A stretch of DNA of 51,592 bases, from assembly GCA_014804645.1 (NCBI GenBank), contig JAAUZI010000039.1:1-51592 (forward strand), given 5' to 3'. A model generated the notes under the pieces. The model had not been told where the DNA came from, did no database searches, and was given only the letters and a program-made list of their open reading frames with translations. Source of the DNA: Lachnospiraceae bacterium. Lineage in GTDB: Bacteria > Bacillota > Clostridia > Lachnospirales > Lachnospiraceae. The translations under genes and the position numbers were made by a program. This document shows, one piece after another, positions 45,356-51,592 of this stretch. Each line of letters starts with the position of its first letter. Position 1 is the first letter of the stretch.

Positions 45356-45382
45356 CGGATCATCTGCTTCCGTCACTTTCCC

Positions 45383-46312
45383 CTATTTTTTCCGCAGAGA
45401 CTCCAGCAGCTTAATTAGCTCTGCCAGGTCGTCTATCACCTGCTGGTCCACCATGGAAACGGTGCCACTCTCCGGCACATACCCCTCCCATGTCAACTCC
45501 AGAGACCAGTCCTCAATCTGCTCCACTCCCGGCAGATGTCCTGTGATCACCGTCCGCACCTGGGGTTCTCCAAGATAGATCACCACGTCCAGCTCCATCC
45601 CCTCCGGCAGCTGCCAGGAGTCCTTCTGCTTTGCCAGACGCTGCGCCAGTTCCAGTCTCTGATCCTTGTCAGTGATATGATAGACCAGCTGCTGATTTTT
45701 CCGGTCCCACTGATCTGCCGCCAATACTGCGCCGCACAGCAGAGGCAGGGAGAGCTTGGACTGTATTTTCTCCAGTTTTTCCCTGACGTCGGGTAGTTCT
45801 CCCAACTCCAGCTGGAAGGCATGTTCCAGCTGCTGCAGGGAGATATAATCCCCAAAGCTCCACTGGGGCAGCATCAGGGTCAGCAGCCCGATTTCGCTGG
45901 TGAGATGGGAGTATGCCCTGTCATATATGGCATGCATATCTACGGCTTGGCAGTCCTGTGTCAGGTACAGCTGCGTGAGCTGGGAACCTTGTCCGCCGCA
46001 CACGGCCAACTGTATCGCATTGCCGTCATAGCCGCCCTGCAATGTCAGACTGTTCCACTCTGCGTCCTCCAAACCCGTAAGCTGGGACAGCGTTTCCAGG
46101 AGTTTCTGCTGGTCCGCGGTAAGCCTGCTCCGATTCAACTCCGCCTGGGCGGTTATCGCACAGTTCTGCGCCGTCAGCGCACTCTGCAGTCGCCGGGCAA
46201 TGGGAATAATCCGAATTGCCAGCACTGCCGCCGCAATCAGCGCTGCCGCCAGCAGCAGACACAATATTCTCAGCACCCAATGTTTCTTTTTCCTCTTGAC
46301 CGGCTGTTCCAT
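45383..46312 (-). CDS. Membrane-anchored protein of unknown function
   Basis: 309 residues from the ATG at 46312, with AGGAAAGAGGT ahead. A basic start MEQPVKRKKKHW and one hydrophobic segment at about 13-35 anchor it; the rest is extracytoplasmic. The body is helical and Gln/Leu-rich (LTADQQKLLETLSQLTGLED), with a beta-rich C-terminus (MELDVVIYLGEPQVRTVITG, SLELTWEGYVPESGTVSMV). I do not recognise the family. Its leader (46313-46421) contains a 10-codon reading frame and two hairpins. Confidence 0.8.
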   Translation of the reverse strand: MEQPVKRKKKHWVLRILCLLLAAALIAAAVLAIRIIPIARRLQSALTAQNCAITAQAELNRSRLTADQQKLLETLSQLTGLEDAEWNSLTLQGGYDGNAIQLAVCGGQGSQLTQLYLTQDCQAVDMHAIYDRAYSHLTSEIGLLTLMLPQWSFGDYISLQQLEHAFQLELGELPDVREKLEKIQSKLSLPLLCGAVLAADQWDRKNQQLVYHITDKDQRLELAQRLAKQKDSWQLPEGMELDVVIYLGEPQVRTVITGHLPGVEQIEDWSLELTWEGYVPESGTVSMVDQQVIDDLAELIKLLESLRKK

Positions 46313-46315
46313 AAT

Positions 46316-46408
46316 TACCTCTTTCCTGCATATCGCAAGCCTTGCTTGCGATACTGCGTTAATCAGTATTTGAAACATTAGTTTCAAACATACCTCTTTC
46401 CTGCATAT
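46316..46408. repeat. 18-bp direct repeats containing duplicated ribosome sites, with double hairpin between
   Basis: TACCTCTTTCCTGCATAT occurs at 46316-46333 and 46391-46408, 75 bp apart. On the minus strand each copy is ATATGCAGGAAAGAGGTA and acts as a ribosome site. Between lie hairpins TTTGAAAC/GTTTCAAA (46369-46376, 46381-46388) and TATCGCAAGC/GCTTGCGATA (46331-46340, 46344-46353). Confidence 0.7.
46359..46391 (-). CDS. Possible 10-residue leader peptide
   Basis: ATG at 46391, product MFETNVSNTD, stop TAA at 46361-46359. It is preceded by a perfect copy of the ribosome site of the downstream gene and lies inside the leader from the promoter at 46428-46456. The first hairpin is within the frame and the second between its stop and the next ribosome site. 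It may be a regulatory leader or simply a by-product of the 75-bp duplication. Confidence 0.35.
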   Translation of the reverse strand: MFETNVSNTD

Positions 46409-46427
46409 TGTCCGTTTTCTCCTTCTC

Positions 46428-46456
46428 ATTATAAGCCCCTGACTTACTTTTGACAA
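46428..46456 (-). promoter_or_regulatory. Promoter of the membrane-anchored unknown gene
   Basis: The minus strand has TTGTCA (46456-46451), 17 bases and a perfect TATAAT (46433-46428). The transcript would start near 46421 and carry a leader of about 110 nt with the duplicated ribosome sites. Confidence 0.75.
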
Positions 46457-46581
46457 CTCCCTCCCATGTCCAAAAATTGTGCTGTCTTTTTCCGCCCGGC
46501 TGCGCTATTATAAAAGTGGAGTCCCGGCTGCGGCAGATTCGCCGTACAGTCGGAAACAATCGTATATGGAGGGATATTGGC

Positions 46582-47451
46582 ATGTGCGCTTTTTTTGGAA
46601 ACAGGTACGGAAATTTAACGAAGTCAGAAGAGACGCCACTGGACCCGGGAGAAAAATATCTGCGGGATTTTAAGACGACAGAGGAGGAACTGACCGTTCT
46701 GCTCAAGGATGTCTCAAAGGTATGCCGTGGGGACGGGGATTTCCGGTTCCCATCTATCTCGTTTATCGCATATATTGACAACGAGACCGGCGAAGTCATT
46801 CAAGACAGAGGCATGCTCTGCTGGGTGATACCGAATTTTTCGGGGGACTATATCCATGAATTTGAAGACTATGGAATTTGCAGGGTTTTGGTAAGAAGAT
46901 GCAGGCCGGACGCCGTGAATTATGCGGGACATCCCTATAAGAACCGCTATCATCTCGTAAAAATTTTGGAAAAAGAAGTGGCTGAACCCCGGCTTGAAAC
47001 GATTCGGAGAGAGTATCTGAAACCGGTAGTCATTGAGGATGAGGCGGGGACCTTTAATCTCGACAGAAGGTACAACTTTTTCGAAGGACAGATTGACTGG
47101 CTGGGTAGTTCTCAGAAAATTTGTCTGGACAAGGATCCGGATGGCGATACGGCGGAGAATGCCTTTCGGACCCTGCGACTTTTTCTGTCGGATGTGGAAA
47201 AGTGGGATCGCTCCCTGCGGGATTATGCCGCCCGGCAGTTGACGGACCTTGCCAACGACTGGCGGCAGGAGGATGTGCCTCAAATCACGGAGCAGGAATT
47301 TGCGAGGAGAATTGGCACTCCAAGCATCCACATCGATGAAAGGGGCGGCTTTGAGGCGGAATATGAGGACGACGATATGTTTTACGGGCACTGGATCGTG
47401 GTATATGGAGATGAGAATGGGGAATTGAAGAGAGCAAACATAGAGGGATAG
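46582..47451 (+). CDS. DUF2262 domain-containing protein
   Basis: 289 residues from the ATG at 46582, with GGAGGG eight bases ahead. The C-terminal half has the DUF2262 pattern: FNLDRRYNFFEGQIDWLGSS, a run through RDYAARQLTDLANDWRQED, and the ending FEAEYEDDDMFYGHWIVVYG. The N-terminal half is a separate mixed fold (PSISFIAYIDNETGEVIQ). There is no signal peptide. DUF2262 proteins are found near polymorphic-toxin immunity genes in some genomes, but no toxin is nearby. Function is unknown. Confidence 0.8.
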   Translation: MCAFFGNRYGNLTKSEETPLDPGEKYLRDFKTTEEELTVLLKDVSKVCRGDGDFRFPSISFIAYIDNETGEVIQDRGMLCWVIPNFSGDYIHEFEDYGICRVLVRRCRPDAVNYAGHPYKNRYHLVKILEKEVAEPRLETIRREYLKPVVIEDEAGTFNLDRRYNFFEGQIDWLGSSQKICLDKDPDGDTAENAFRTLRLFLSDVEKWDRSLRDYAARQLTDLANDWRQEDVPQITEQEFARRIGTPSIHIDERGGFEAEYEDDDMFYGHWIVVYGDENGELKRANIEG

Positions 47452-47489
47452 AACCTTGGGCATTGCAATAAATGTTTATATAAATTTGC

Positions 47490-47518
47490 TTGCGAATTAC
47501 TCCCGTTAATGCTACAGT
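47490..47518 (+). promoter_or_regulatory. Promoter of the HerA-like ATPase gene
   Basis: TTGCGA (47490-47495), 17 bases, TACAGT (47513-47518), with TG just ahead of the -10 box. It supports translation from 47557 and excludes the in-frame ATG at 47509. Confidence 0.6.
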
Positions 47519-47556
47519 TAATATATCACAAAAATCTGCACTTTGGAGGAACGATT

Positions 47557-49167
47557 ATGTATCAGGACAACAAAATTTGGATAGGCACGGCCGACGGTGA
47601 AAAGGTGTACATATACCCCAGCATGGCAAACCGGCACGGCATGATAGCTGGCGCCACCGGTACCGGTAAGACCATCACCCTGAAGGTGTTGGCGGAATCT
47701 TTCAGCGATTGCGGCGTACCGGTATTTCTGGCGGATGTAAAAGGTGATCTGGCCGGCATGTGCAAGCCCGGAGTCATCTCCGAGAGTATACAGAAACGTA
47801 TCGACGCTATGGGACTGGAAAGGGAGGGTTTTGCCTTCGACTCCTATCCCACCACCTACTGGGATATATATGCTCAAAAGGGACTGCCCCTACGCACAAC
47901 TGTATCTGAGATGGGGCCGCTGCTGTTATCCCGGATTCTGGAGCTGAACGACACACAGACCGATATTTTGACCGTCATTTTCAAGATTGCGGACGACGAG
48001 GATTTGCTGCTGATCGACACCAAGGATCTGCGGGCCATGATTCAATATGTGGGCGAGAACGCCAAGGAGCTGACCCTGAAGTACGGTAATATCACCAAGC
48101 CCAGCCTGGGCGCCATCACCAGAGCCATCATTGCCCTGGAGAGCGAGGGAGGCGAGATGTTCTTCAGCGAACCAGCCCTGAACATTGCAGACTGGTTCTG
48201 CCGCAACAGGGATGGCAAGGGGGTAATTCAGGTTCTGGACTGTCAGACGCTGATCAACAAGCCCACCATGTACGCCACTTTCCTGCTGTGGATGCTGTCG
48301 GAGCTGTTTGAGATCCTGCCGGAGTCCGGCGATCTGGACGCTCCCAAGATGGTATTTTTCTTTGACGAGGCACACCTGCTCTTCGACAGCGCTTCCAAGT
48401 CCCTGCTGACCAAGATTGAACAGGTGGTGAAACTGATCCGTTCCAAGGGCGTGGGAATCTTTTTCATCACACAGAGTCCCAGAGATATTCCCGACGGCGT
48501 TCTGGCACAGCTGGGCAATAAGGTGCAGCACGCCCTGCACGCCTACACTCCTGCGGAGCAGAAGGGCGCCAAAGCAGCGGCACAGTCTTTCCGGGTGAAT
48601 CCCGATTTTGACACCTATGATGCCCTCATCAATCTGGGTATCGGCGAGGCCCTGGTGTCCGTGCTGGACGAGTCCGGCGTACCCACCATGGTGCAAAAGT
48701 GTGATATTCTGCCTCCCCAGAGCCAGATGGGCGCTCTGGACGACGATATTCGCGACAGACAGATCAAAAACAATATTTTGTACACCAAATACAATGATTA
48801 CTTCGACAGAGATTCCGCATACGAATTTTTGGAGCGCATGAACCTGGCTAACGCGGAGGCTGCCGAGGAGGCGAGGCTGGCTGCCGCTGAAGAAAAACAG
48901 CGATTGAAGGACGAGGCCGCAGCCGAGAAGGCAAGACAGAAAGAAGAGGCGGCAGCCGAAAAAGCGGCAGCGCGCCAACAGGCCGCCGGGCAGCGGGCCG
49001 TAAAGTCCGCCGCTAAGAGTGTAGCCAACAGCGCTGCCGGCACTGTGGGCCGGGAGTTGGGCAACACCATCGGCAAGACCGTGGGCGGTTCCTTTGGCAA
49101 AAAGTTGGGCGGCAACGTGGGCGCCGCATTGGGCCGAGGCATTATCGGTACACTGTTCAGCAGATAG
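47557..49167 (+). CDS. HerA/YjgR-like (DUF853) ATPase
   Basis: 536 residues from the ATG at 47557, with GGAGGAA upstream. Walker A is GATGTGKT (32-39). Walker B is MVFFFDEAHLLFD, and the sensor region reads GVGIFFITQSPRDIPDGVLA. This is the FtsK/HerA-type fold of E. coli YjgR. The tail from about residue 425 changes to an Ala/Glu/Lys-rich coiled coil (AEEARLAAAEEKQRLKDEAA), then a glycine-zipper-like end (VGRELGNTIGKTVGGSFGKK). The latter could insert in membrane or pack as a rod. DNA translocation or pumping is the family inference; the real role of YjgR is unclear. Confidence 0.9.
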   Translation: MYQDNKIWIGTADGEKVYIYPSMANRHGMIAGATGTGKTITLKVLAESFSDCGVPVFLADVKGDLAGMCKPGVISESIQKRIDAMGLEREGFAFDSYPTTYWDIYAQKGLPLRTTVSEMGPLLLSRILELNDTQTDILTVIFKIADDEDLLLIDTKDLRAMIQYVGENAKELTLKYGNITKPSLGAITRAIIALESEGGEMFFSEPALNIADWFCRNRDGKGVIQVLDCQTLINKPTMYATFLLWMLSELFEILPESGDLDAPKMVFFFDEAHLLFDSASKSLLTKIEQVVKLIRSKGVGIFFITQSPRDIPDGVLAQLGNKVQHALHAYTPAEQKGAKAAAQSFRVNPDFDTYDALINLGIGEALVSVLDESGVPTMVQKCDILPPQSQMGALDDDIRDRQIKNNILYTKYNDYFDRDSAYEFLERMNLANAEAAEEARLAAAEEKQRLKDEAAAEKARQKEEAAAEKAAARQQAAGQRAVKSAAKSVANSAAGTVGRELGNTIGKTVGGSFGKKLGGNVGAALGRGIIGTLFSR

Positions 49168-49174
49168 ATTCGTA

Positions 49175-49207
49175 AAAAAGAGACCTGCTCCATCGGAGAC
49201 AGGTCTC
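49175..49207 (-). terminator. Terminator of the histidine kinase operon
   Basis: On the minus strand GAGACCTG/CAGGTCTC arms (49207-49200, 49187-49180) plus an inner CTCC/GGAG stem (one bulged base) are followed by TTTTTT. It lies just after the kinase stop codon at 49226 and also follows the convergent HerA-like gene. Confidence 0.8.
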
Positions 49208-49225
49208 AGACTTTAGGACCCTTTA

Positions 49226-50449
49226 TTATACCTTTGTAAATACTGCTGTAACGCGCATGATCCCATCCATTATCTCTGCAAAAATTTCTCCGTTCATTTT
49301 CCGCATGAGCTTGCGGCTTATGTAAAGCCCCAATCCGCAGCCCGTTATGTTTTCAGCGTTGGCGCCGCGCCAGAAACTGTCGAAAACGTGGGGCAAGTCT
49401 GTGTCGGCAAGGGTACAGCCGCTGTTGCGGACGGTTATAAGAATACAGCCTTCCTCCTCGGAAAAATTCAGCGCTATACTCTTTCCGTCGCCGTATTTTA
49501 TGGCGTTTTCCATGATGTTCTGTAAGACCTCAATGCTGCGGTCAAAATCGCCGTTCAAAAGGCAATCGGAATAATCGGATACCAAAAAATCCGTCCCGAT
49601 AAGGGACAGCTTTTCCGTGTAGTACCCCTTTATTTTTGTCACAAGCTCCGAAAGATAAAACTCCCCCACATTCACATCAAAGCTCAGGAAGTCCTCCCTT
49701 GACGCGGTAACGATCTGCGAAATGTAGCCCTCTATCTCATCGGCTTTGGCATTGATATTTTCGGCAATTTCAAGCTGTTTTTCGCGGCTCTCGTAAAGTC
49801 CCGTTGACAGTGCTTTTGCATAAAGCTTTATCGCCGACAGTGGAGTTTTTATGTCGTGGGACAGAGATAACAGCAGCATTTTTTTGTCCTTCTGCAAATC
49901 AAGCTCCCGCTTTTTCTGCTGCTCAATGTTTTCGCGGAGCATATCCACGCCCCAGATGAAACGCCCGAAAAAATGGTTTTTGGTCTCCTTTACCGGCGCG
50001 GTAAGGATGCCCTTGGAAAGCTCATAGGGTACGTTCGTGAGCCGCTCAAAGGGTGCAAGTATACGGAATTTTATATACAGTATAACGGAAATTACCAATA
50101 CAGTCATAGCGCCGAGAATAACGTTTACGGTGACGATAAGCCGCGTCCTGTTGCTATCGCTGTCAGCTCTGTAGTCAAAGCGGTACAGCACCCCGTTTAT
50201 TTCGCGTACTGCATAGTCGCTGTCTGTTGAAAAAAAATTTCCGCCGTACTCTTCAATGCCGGTCACATATTTGCATTTGGAAATGTCAGCATGACCGTCT
50301 GTTTCAATTTGTCGGGCAAGACGGTTTATCTCCACGCGGTATGGTCTGCCGTTGTTGGAGTTGTCCGCCAAAAGTATAATATTCGCTGCGGCAAACAGGA
50401 TTGCCAGCACCCCGATTACTGCCATAAATATTTTATTGAACGCTTTCAT
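49226..50449 (-). CDS. Sensor histidine kinase
   Basis: 407 residues. Membrane helices lie at about 7-28 and 104-128, enclosing an extracellular domain of about 75 residues. A HAMP-like region follows, then the H-box SLSHDIKTPLSAIKLY (His198), the N-box MENAIKYGDG and the G-box GCGLGLYISRKL. It phosphorylates the response regulator encoded just upstream, which it overlaps by 17 nt. Grouped with an ABC ATPase gene, it probably senses an antimicrobial peptide or envelope stress. Confidence 0.94.
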   Translation of the reverse strand: MKAFNKIFMAVIGVLAILFAAANIILLADNSNNGRPYRVEINRLARQIETDGHADISKCKYVTGIEEYGGNFFSTDSDYAVREINGVLYRFDYRADSDSNRTRLIVTVNVILGAMTVLVISVILYIKFRILAPFERLTNVPYELSKGILTAPVKETKNHFFGRFIWGVDMLRENIEQQKKRELDLQKDKKMLLLSLSHDIKTPLSAIKLYAKALSTGLYESREKQLEIAENINAKADEIEGYISQIVTASREDFLSFDVNVGEFYLSELVTKIKGYYTEKLSLIGTDFLVSDYSDCLLNGDFDRSIEVLQNIMENAIKYGDGKSIALNFSEEEGCILITVRNSGCTLADTDLPHVFDSFWRGANAENITGCGLGLYISRKLMRKMNGEIFAEIMDGIMRVTAVFTKV

Positions 50450-51107
50450 ATTTGTATCCTACTCCCCACACAGTCAGTATTCTTTTCGGATTCTTCGGGG
50501 CGTCCTCAATTTTTTGACGCAGCCATTTTATGTGTACGGTCAAGGTCTGCTGTTCCGAAAAGCTGTCGCTCCCCCATATCTGATTAAAAATATATTCCTT
50601 GCTCAAAGCCCTGCCCTTGTTTTCCGCTAAAAGCAGCAGCAGATCAAATTCCTTTGCTGTCATTTGAAGCTGTACTCCGTTTTTATAGACCGTTCGGCTG
50701 ACCCTGTTTATGCATATATCGCCGTCAACTATTTCGTCCACGGCGTATCGCCGCTTGAAGATACCGCTTATTTTCGCAAGCATTATGTCAATATCGTATG
50801 GTTTCTCGATGTAATCGTCCGCGCCGAGATCAAGTCCGTTCAGCATGTCCTCCTTGGCGGTTTTCGCGCTCACGATAAGTATGGGAACGTTGCTTTCCTC
50901 CCGAATTTTTTTGCATACCCCGAAGCCGTCCATTCCGGGAAGCATGATATCCAGCACGATAAGCCTTGCGCCGTACCTTTCGTACAGCCGCAAGGCTTTT
51001 TCACCCGATTCCGCCACAGACACTGTGTAATTCTCTCTGCGGAGAAAATCGCGCAGCAGATCCGACAGCTCCTTGTTGTCCTCAATAATAAGAATATCCA
51101 TTACCAT
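50433..51107 (-). CDS. OmpR-family response regulator
   Basis: 224 residues. The receiver domain is N-terminal with the acidic pocket IIEDN and the phosphorylated Asp53 in VLDIMLPGMD, plus Lys of IVSAKTAKED. The C-terminal winged helix runs from about 125 (LQMTAKEFDLLLLLAENKGR, TLTVHIKWLRQKIEDAPKNP). It is encoded between the ABC ATPase, whose stop codon it overlaps (ATGGTAATG), and the kinase. It likely controls the ABC transporter genes. GGAG lies five bases ahead of the first ATG. Confidence 0.94.
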   Translation of the reverse strand: MVMDILIIEDNKELSDLLRDFLRRENYTVSVAESGEKALRLYERYGARLIVLDIMLPGMDGFGVCKKIREESNVPILIVSAKTAKEDMLNGLDLGADDYIEKPYDIDIMLAKISGIFKRRYAVDEIVDGDICINRVSRTVYKNGVQLQMTAKEFDLLLLLAENKGRALSKEYIFNQIWGSDSFSEQQTLTVHIKWLRQKIEDAPKNPKRILTVWGVGYKYESVQ

Positions 51108-51592
51108 CCAAGCTCCAGCAGCCAGTTGTTCAGCGAACGCTCCCGCTCTCTCATCTGCGAAACGTTTTCGTACTTATCTAAATTATTCTCTCCTTTTATG
51201 TTCCCGTCAACTATGTACAGCACTCTCGTACATTTTGCGGCGACTTTAACGTCGTGGGTGACAAGCATGATCGTAGTACCCTCGCTGTTAAGCTTTGCAA
51301 GCTCCCCCATCACCTCGTCGGAGGAGGTGCGGTTCAGCGCACCGGTAGGCTCGTCGGCGAATATCATCTTCGGCCTGTTTATCATACTGCGGCAAATACA
51401 GGCGCGCTGGAGCTGTCCTCCCGAGACCTCGTTTATGTCGTTGTCGGAAATATCTGTTATACCCAGCTTACGCATAAGTTCCCGCCCGCGCTGCAATGTT
51501 TCTCTGCGCGTTTCGCTGTTCTTTTTCGACTGCGCTGCGGGGAGTATGATATTGTCCAGAACGGTAAGATTTTTCAGCATATACATCTGCTG
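51101..51592 (-). CDS. ABC transporter ATP-binding protein, 5' end cut by window edge
   Basis: The last 163 residues are present; the frame is open to the right edge (Gln-Gln-Met-Tyr-Met at the cut). The Q-loop (QQMYMLKNLTVLDN), the signature VSGGQLQRACI, Walker B MIFADEPTGALN and the switch histidine VTHDVKV are present. Walker A lies beyond the window. It belongs to the MacB/BceA-type family that works with large permeases in peptide-antibiotic export or resistance. It is first in the visible part of an operon with the response regulator and kinase. Confidence 0.9.
   Translation of the reverse strand, partial: QQMYMLKNLTVLDNIILPAAQSKKNSETRRETLQRGRELMRKLGITDISDNDINEVSGGQLQRACICRSMINRPKMIFADEPTGALNRTSSDEVMGELAKLNSEGTTIMLVTHDVKVAAKCTRVLYIVDGNIKGENNLDKYENVSQMRERERSLNNWLLELGW

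Overview
The window looks like chromosomal DNA of a low-to-mid GC gut Clostridium relative, most likely a Lachnospiraceae member (Bacillota). The reasons are strong AGGAGG-type ribosome sites, lipoprotein signal peptides, sigma-A style promoters, an overlapping lacL/lacM beta-galactosidase pair, a DUF6033 gene, BlaI/BlaR1-type pairs and an operon built around DUF5696, a YIP1 protein and an NHL protein. The species cannot be fixed from the sequence. No rRNA, tRNA, CRISPR array, complete transposase or prophage was seen.

Region 1 (1-13628, minus strand) is a glycan utilisation locus. One promoter (12012-12040) appears to drive a GH26 lipoprotein with a CBM35-like module, a YesL-family membrane protein, a very large 1010-residue solute-binding protein with carbohydrate-binding-like modules, two MalFG-type permeases, an NHL-repeat protein, a YIP1-family protein, a DUF5696 protein and the start of another gene running off the left edge. 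A separately transcribed SGNH esterase lipoprotein lies upstream with its own promoter and terminator. The likely picture is surface cleavage and deacetylation of a beta-mannan-like glycan, then ABC import.

Region 2 (13775-22362) holds an unrecognised alpha-helical protein with a clear promoter and terminator. It continues with an amino-acid ABC transporter operon interrupted by an unrelated AT-rich gene, then the lacL-lacM heterodimeric beta-galactosidase with the 17-nt overlap known from lactic acid bacteria. Last is a DUF3990/Xre pair that looks like a toxin-antitoxin module.

Region 3 (22374-36983, minus strand) is a six-gene operon: MoxR-type AAA+ ATPase, DUF5682 protein, von Willebrand A protein, SWIM zinc-finger protein and two tandem DUF4132 proteins. 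It matches the gene set of the poorly understood E. coli yehI/L/M/P/Q cluster, but with the DUF4132 gene duplicated. The gaps between its last genes hold short palindrome-rich repeats, one of them MITE-like.

Region 4 (37205-51592) holds a methyl-accepting chemotaxis protein and two divergent BlaI/M56 peptidase (BlaR1-like) cassettes, one with textbook tandem operators over its promoter. These are followed by a DUF6033 protein, a membrane-anchored unknown with a peculiar duplicated leader, a DUF2262 protein, a HerA/YjgR-like ATPase, and an ABC ATPase / response regulator / histidine kinase set cut by the right edge.
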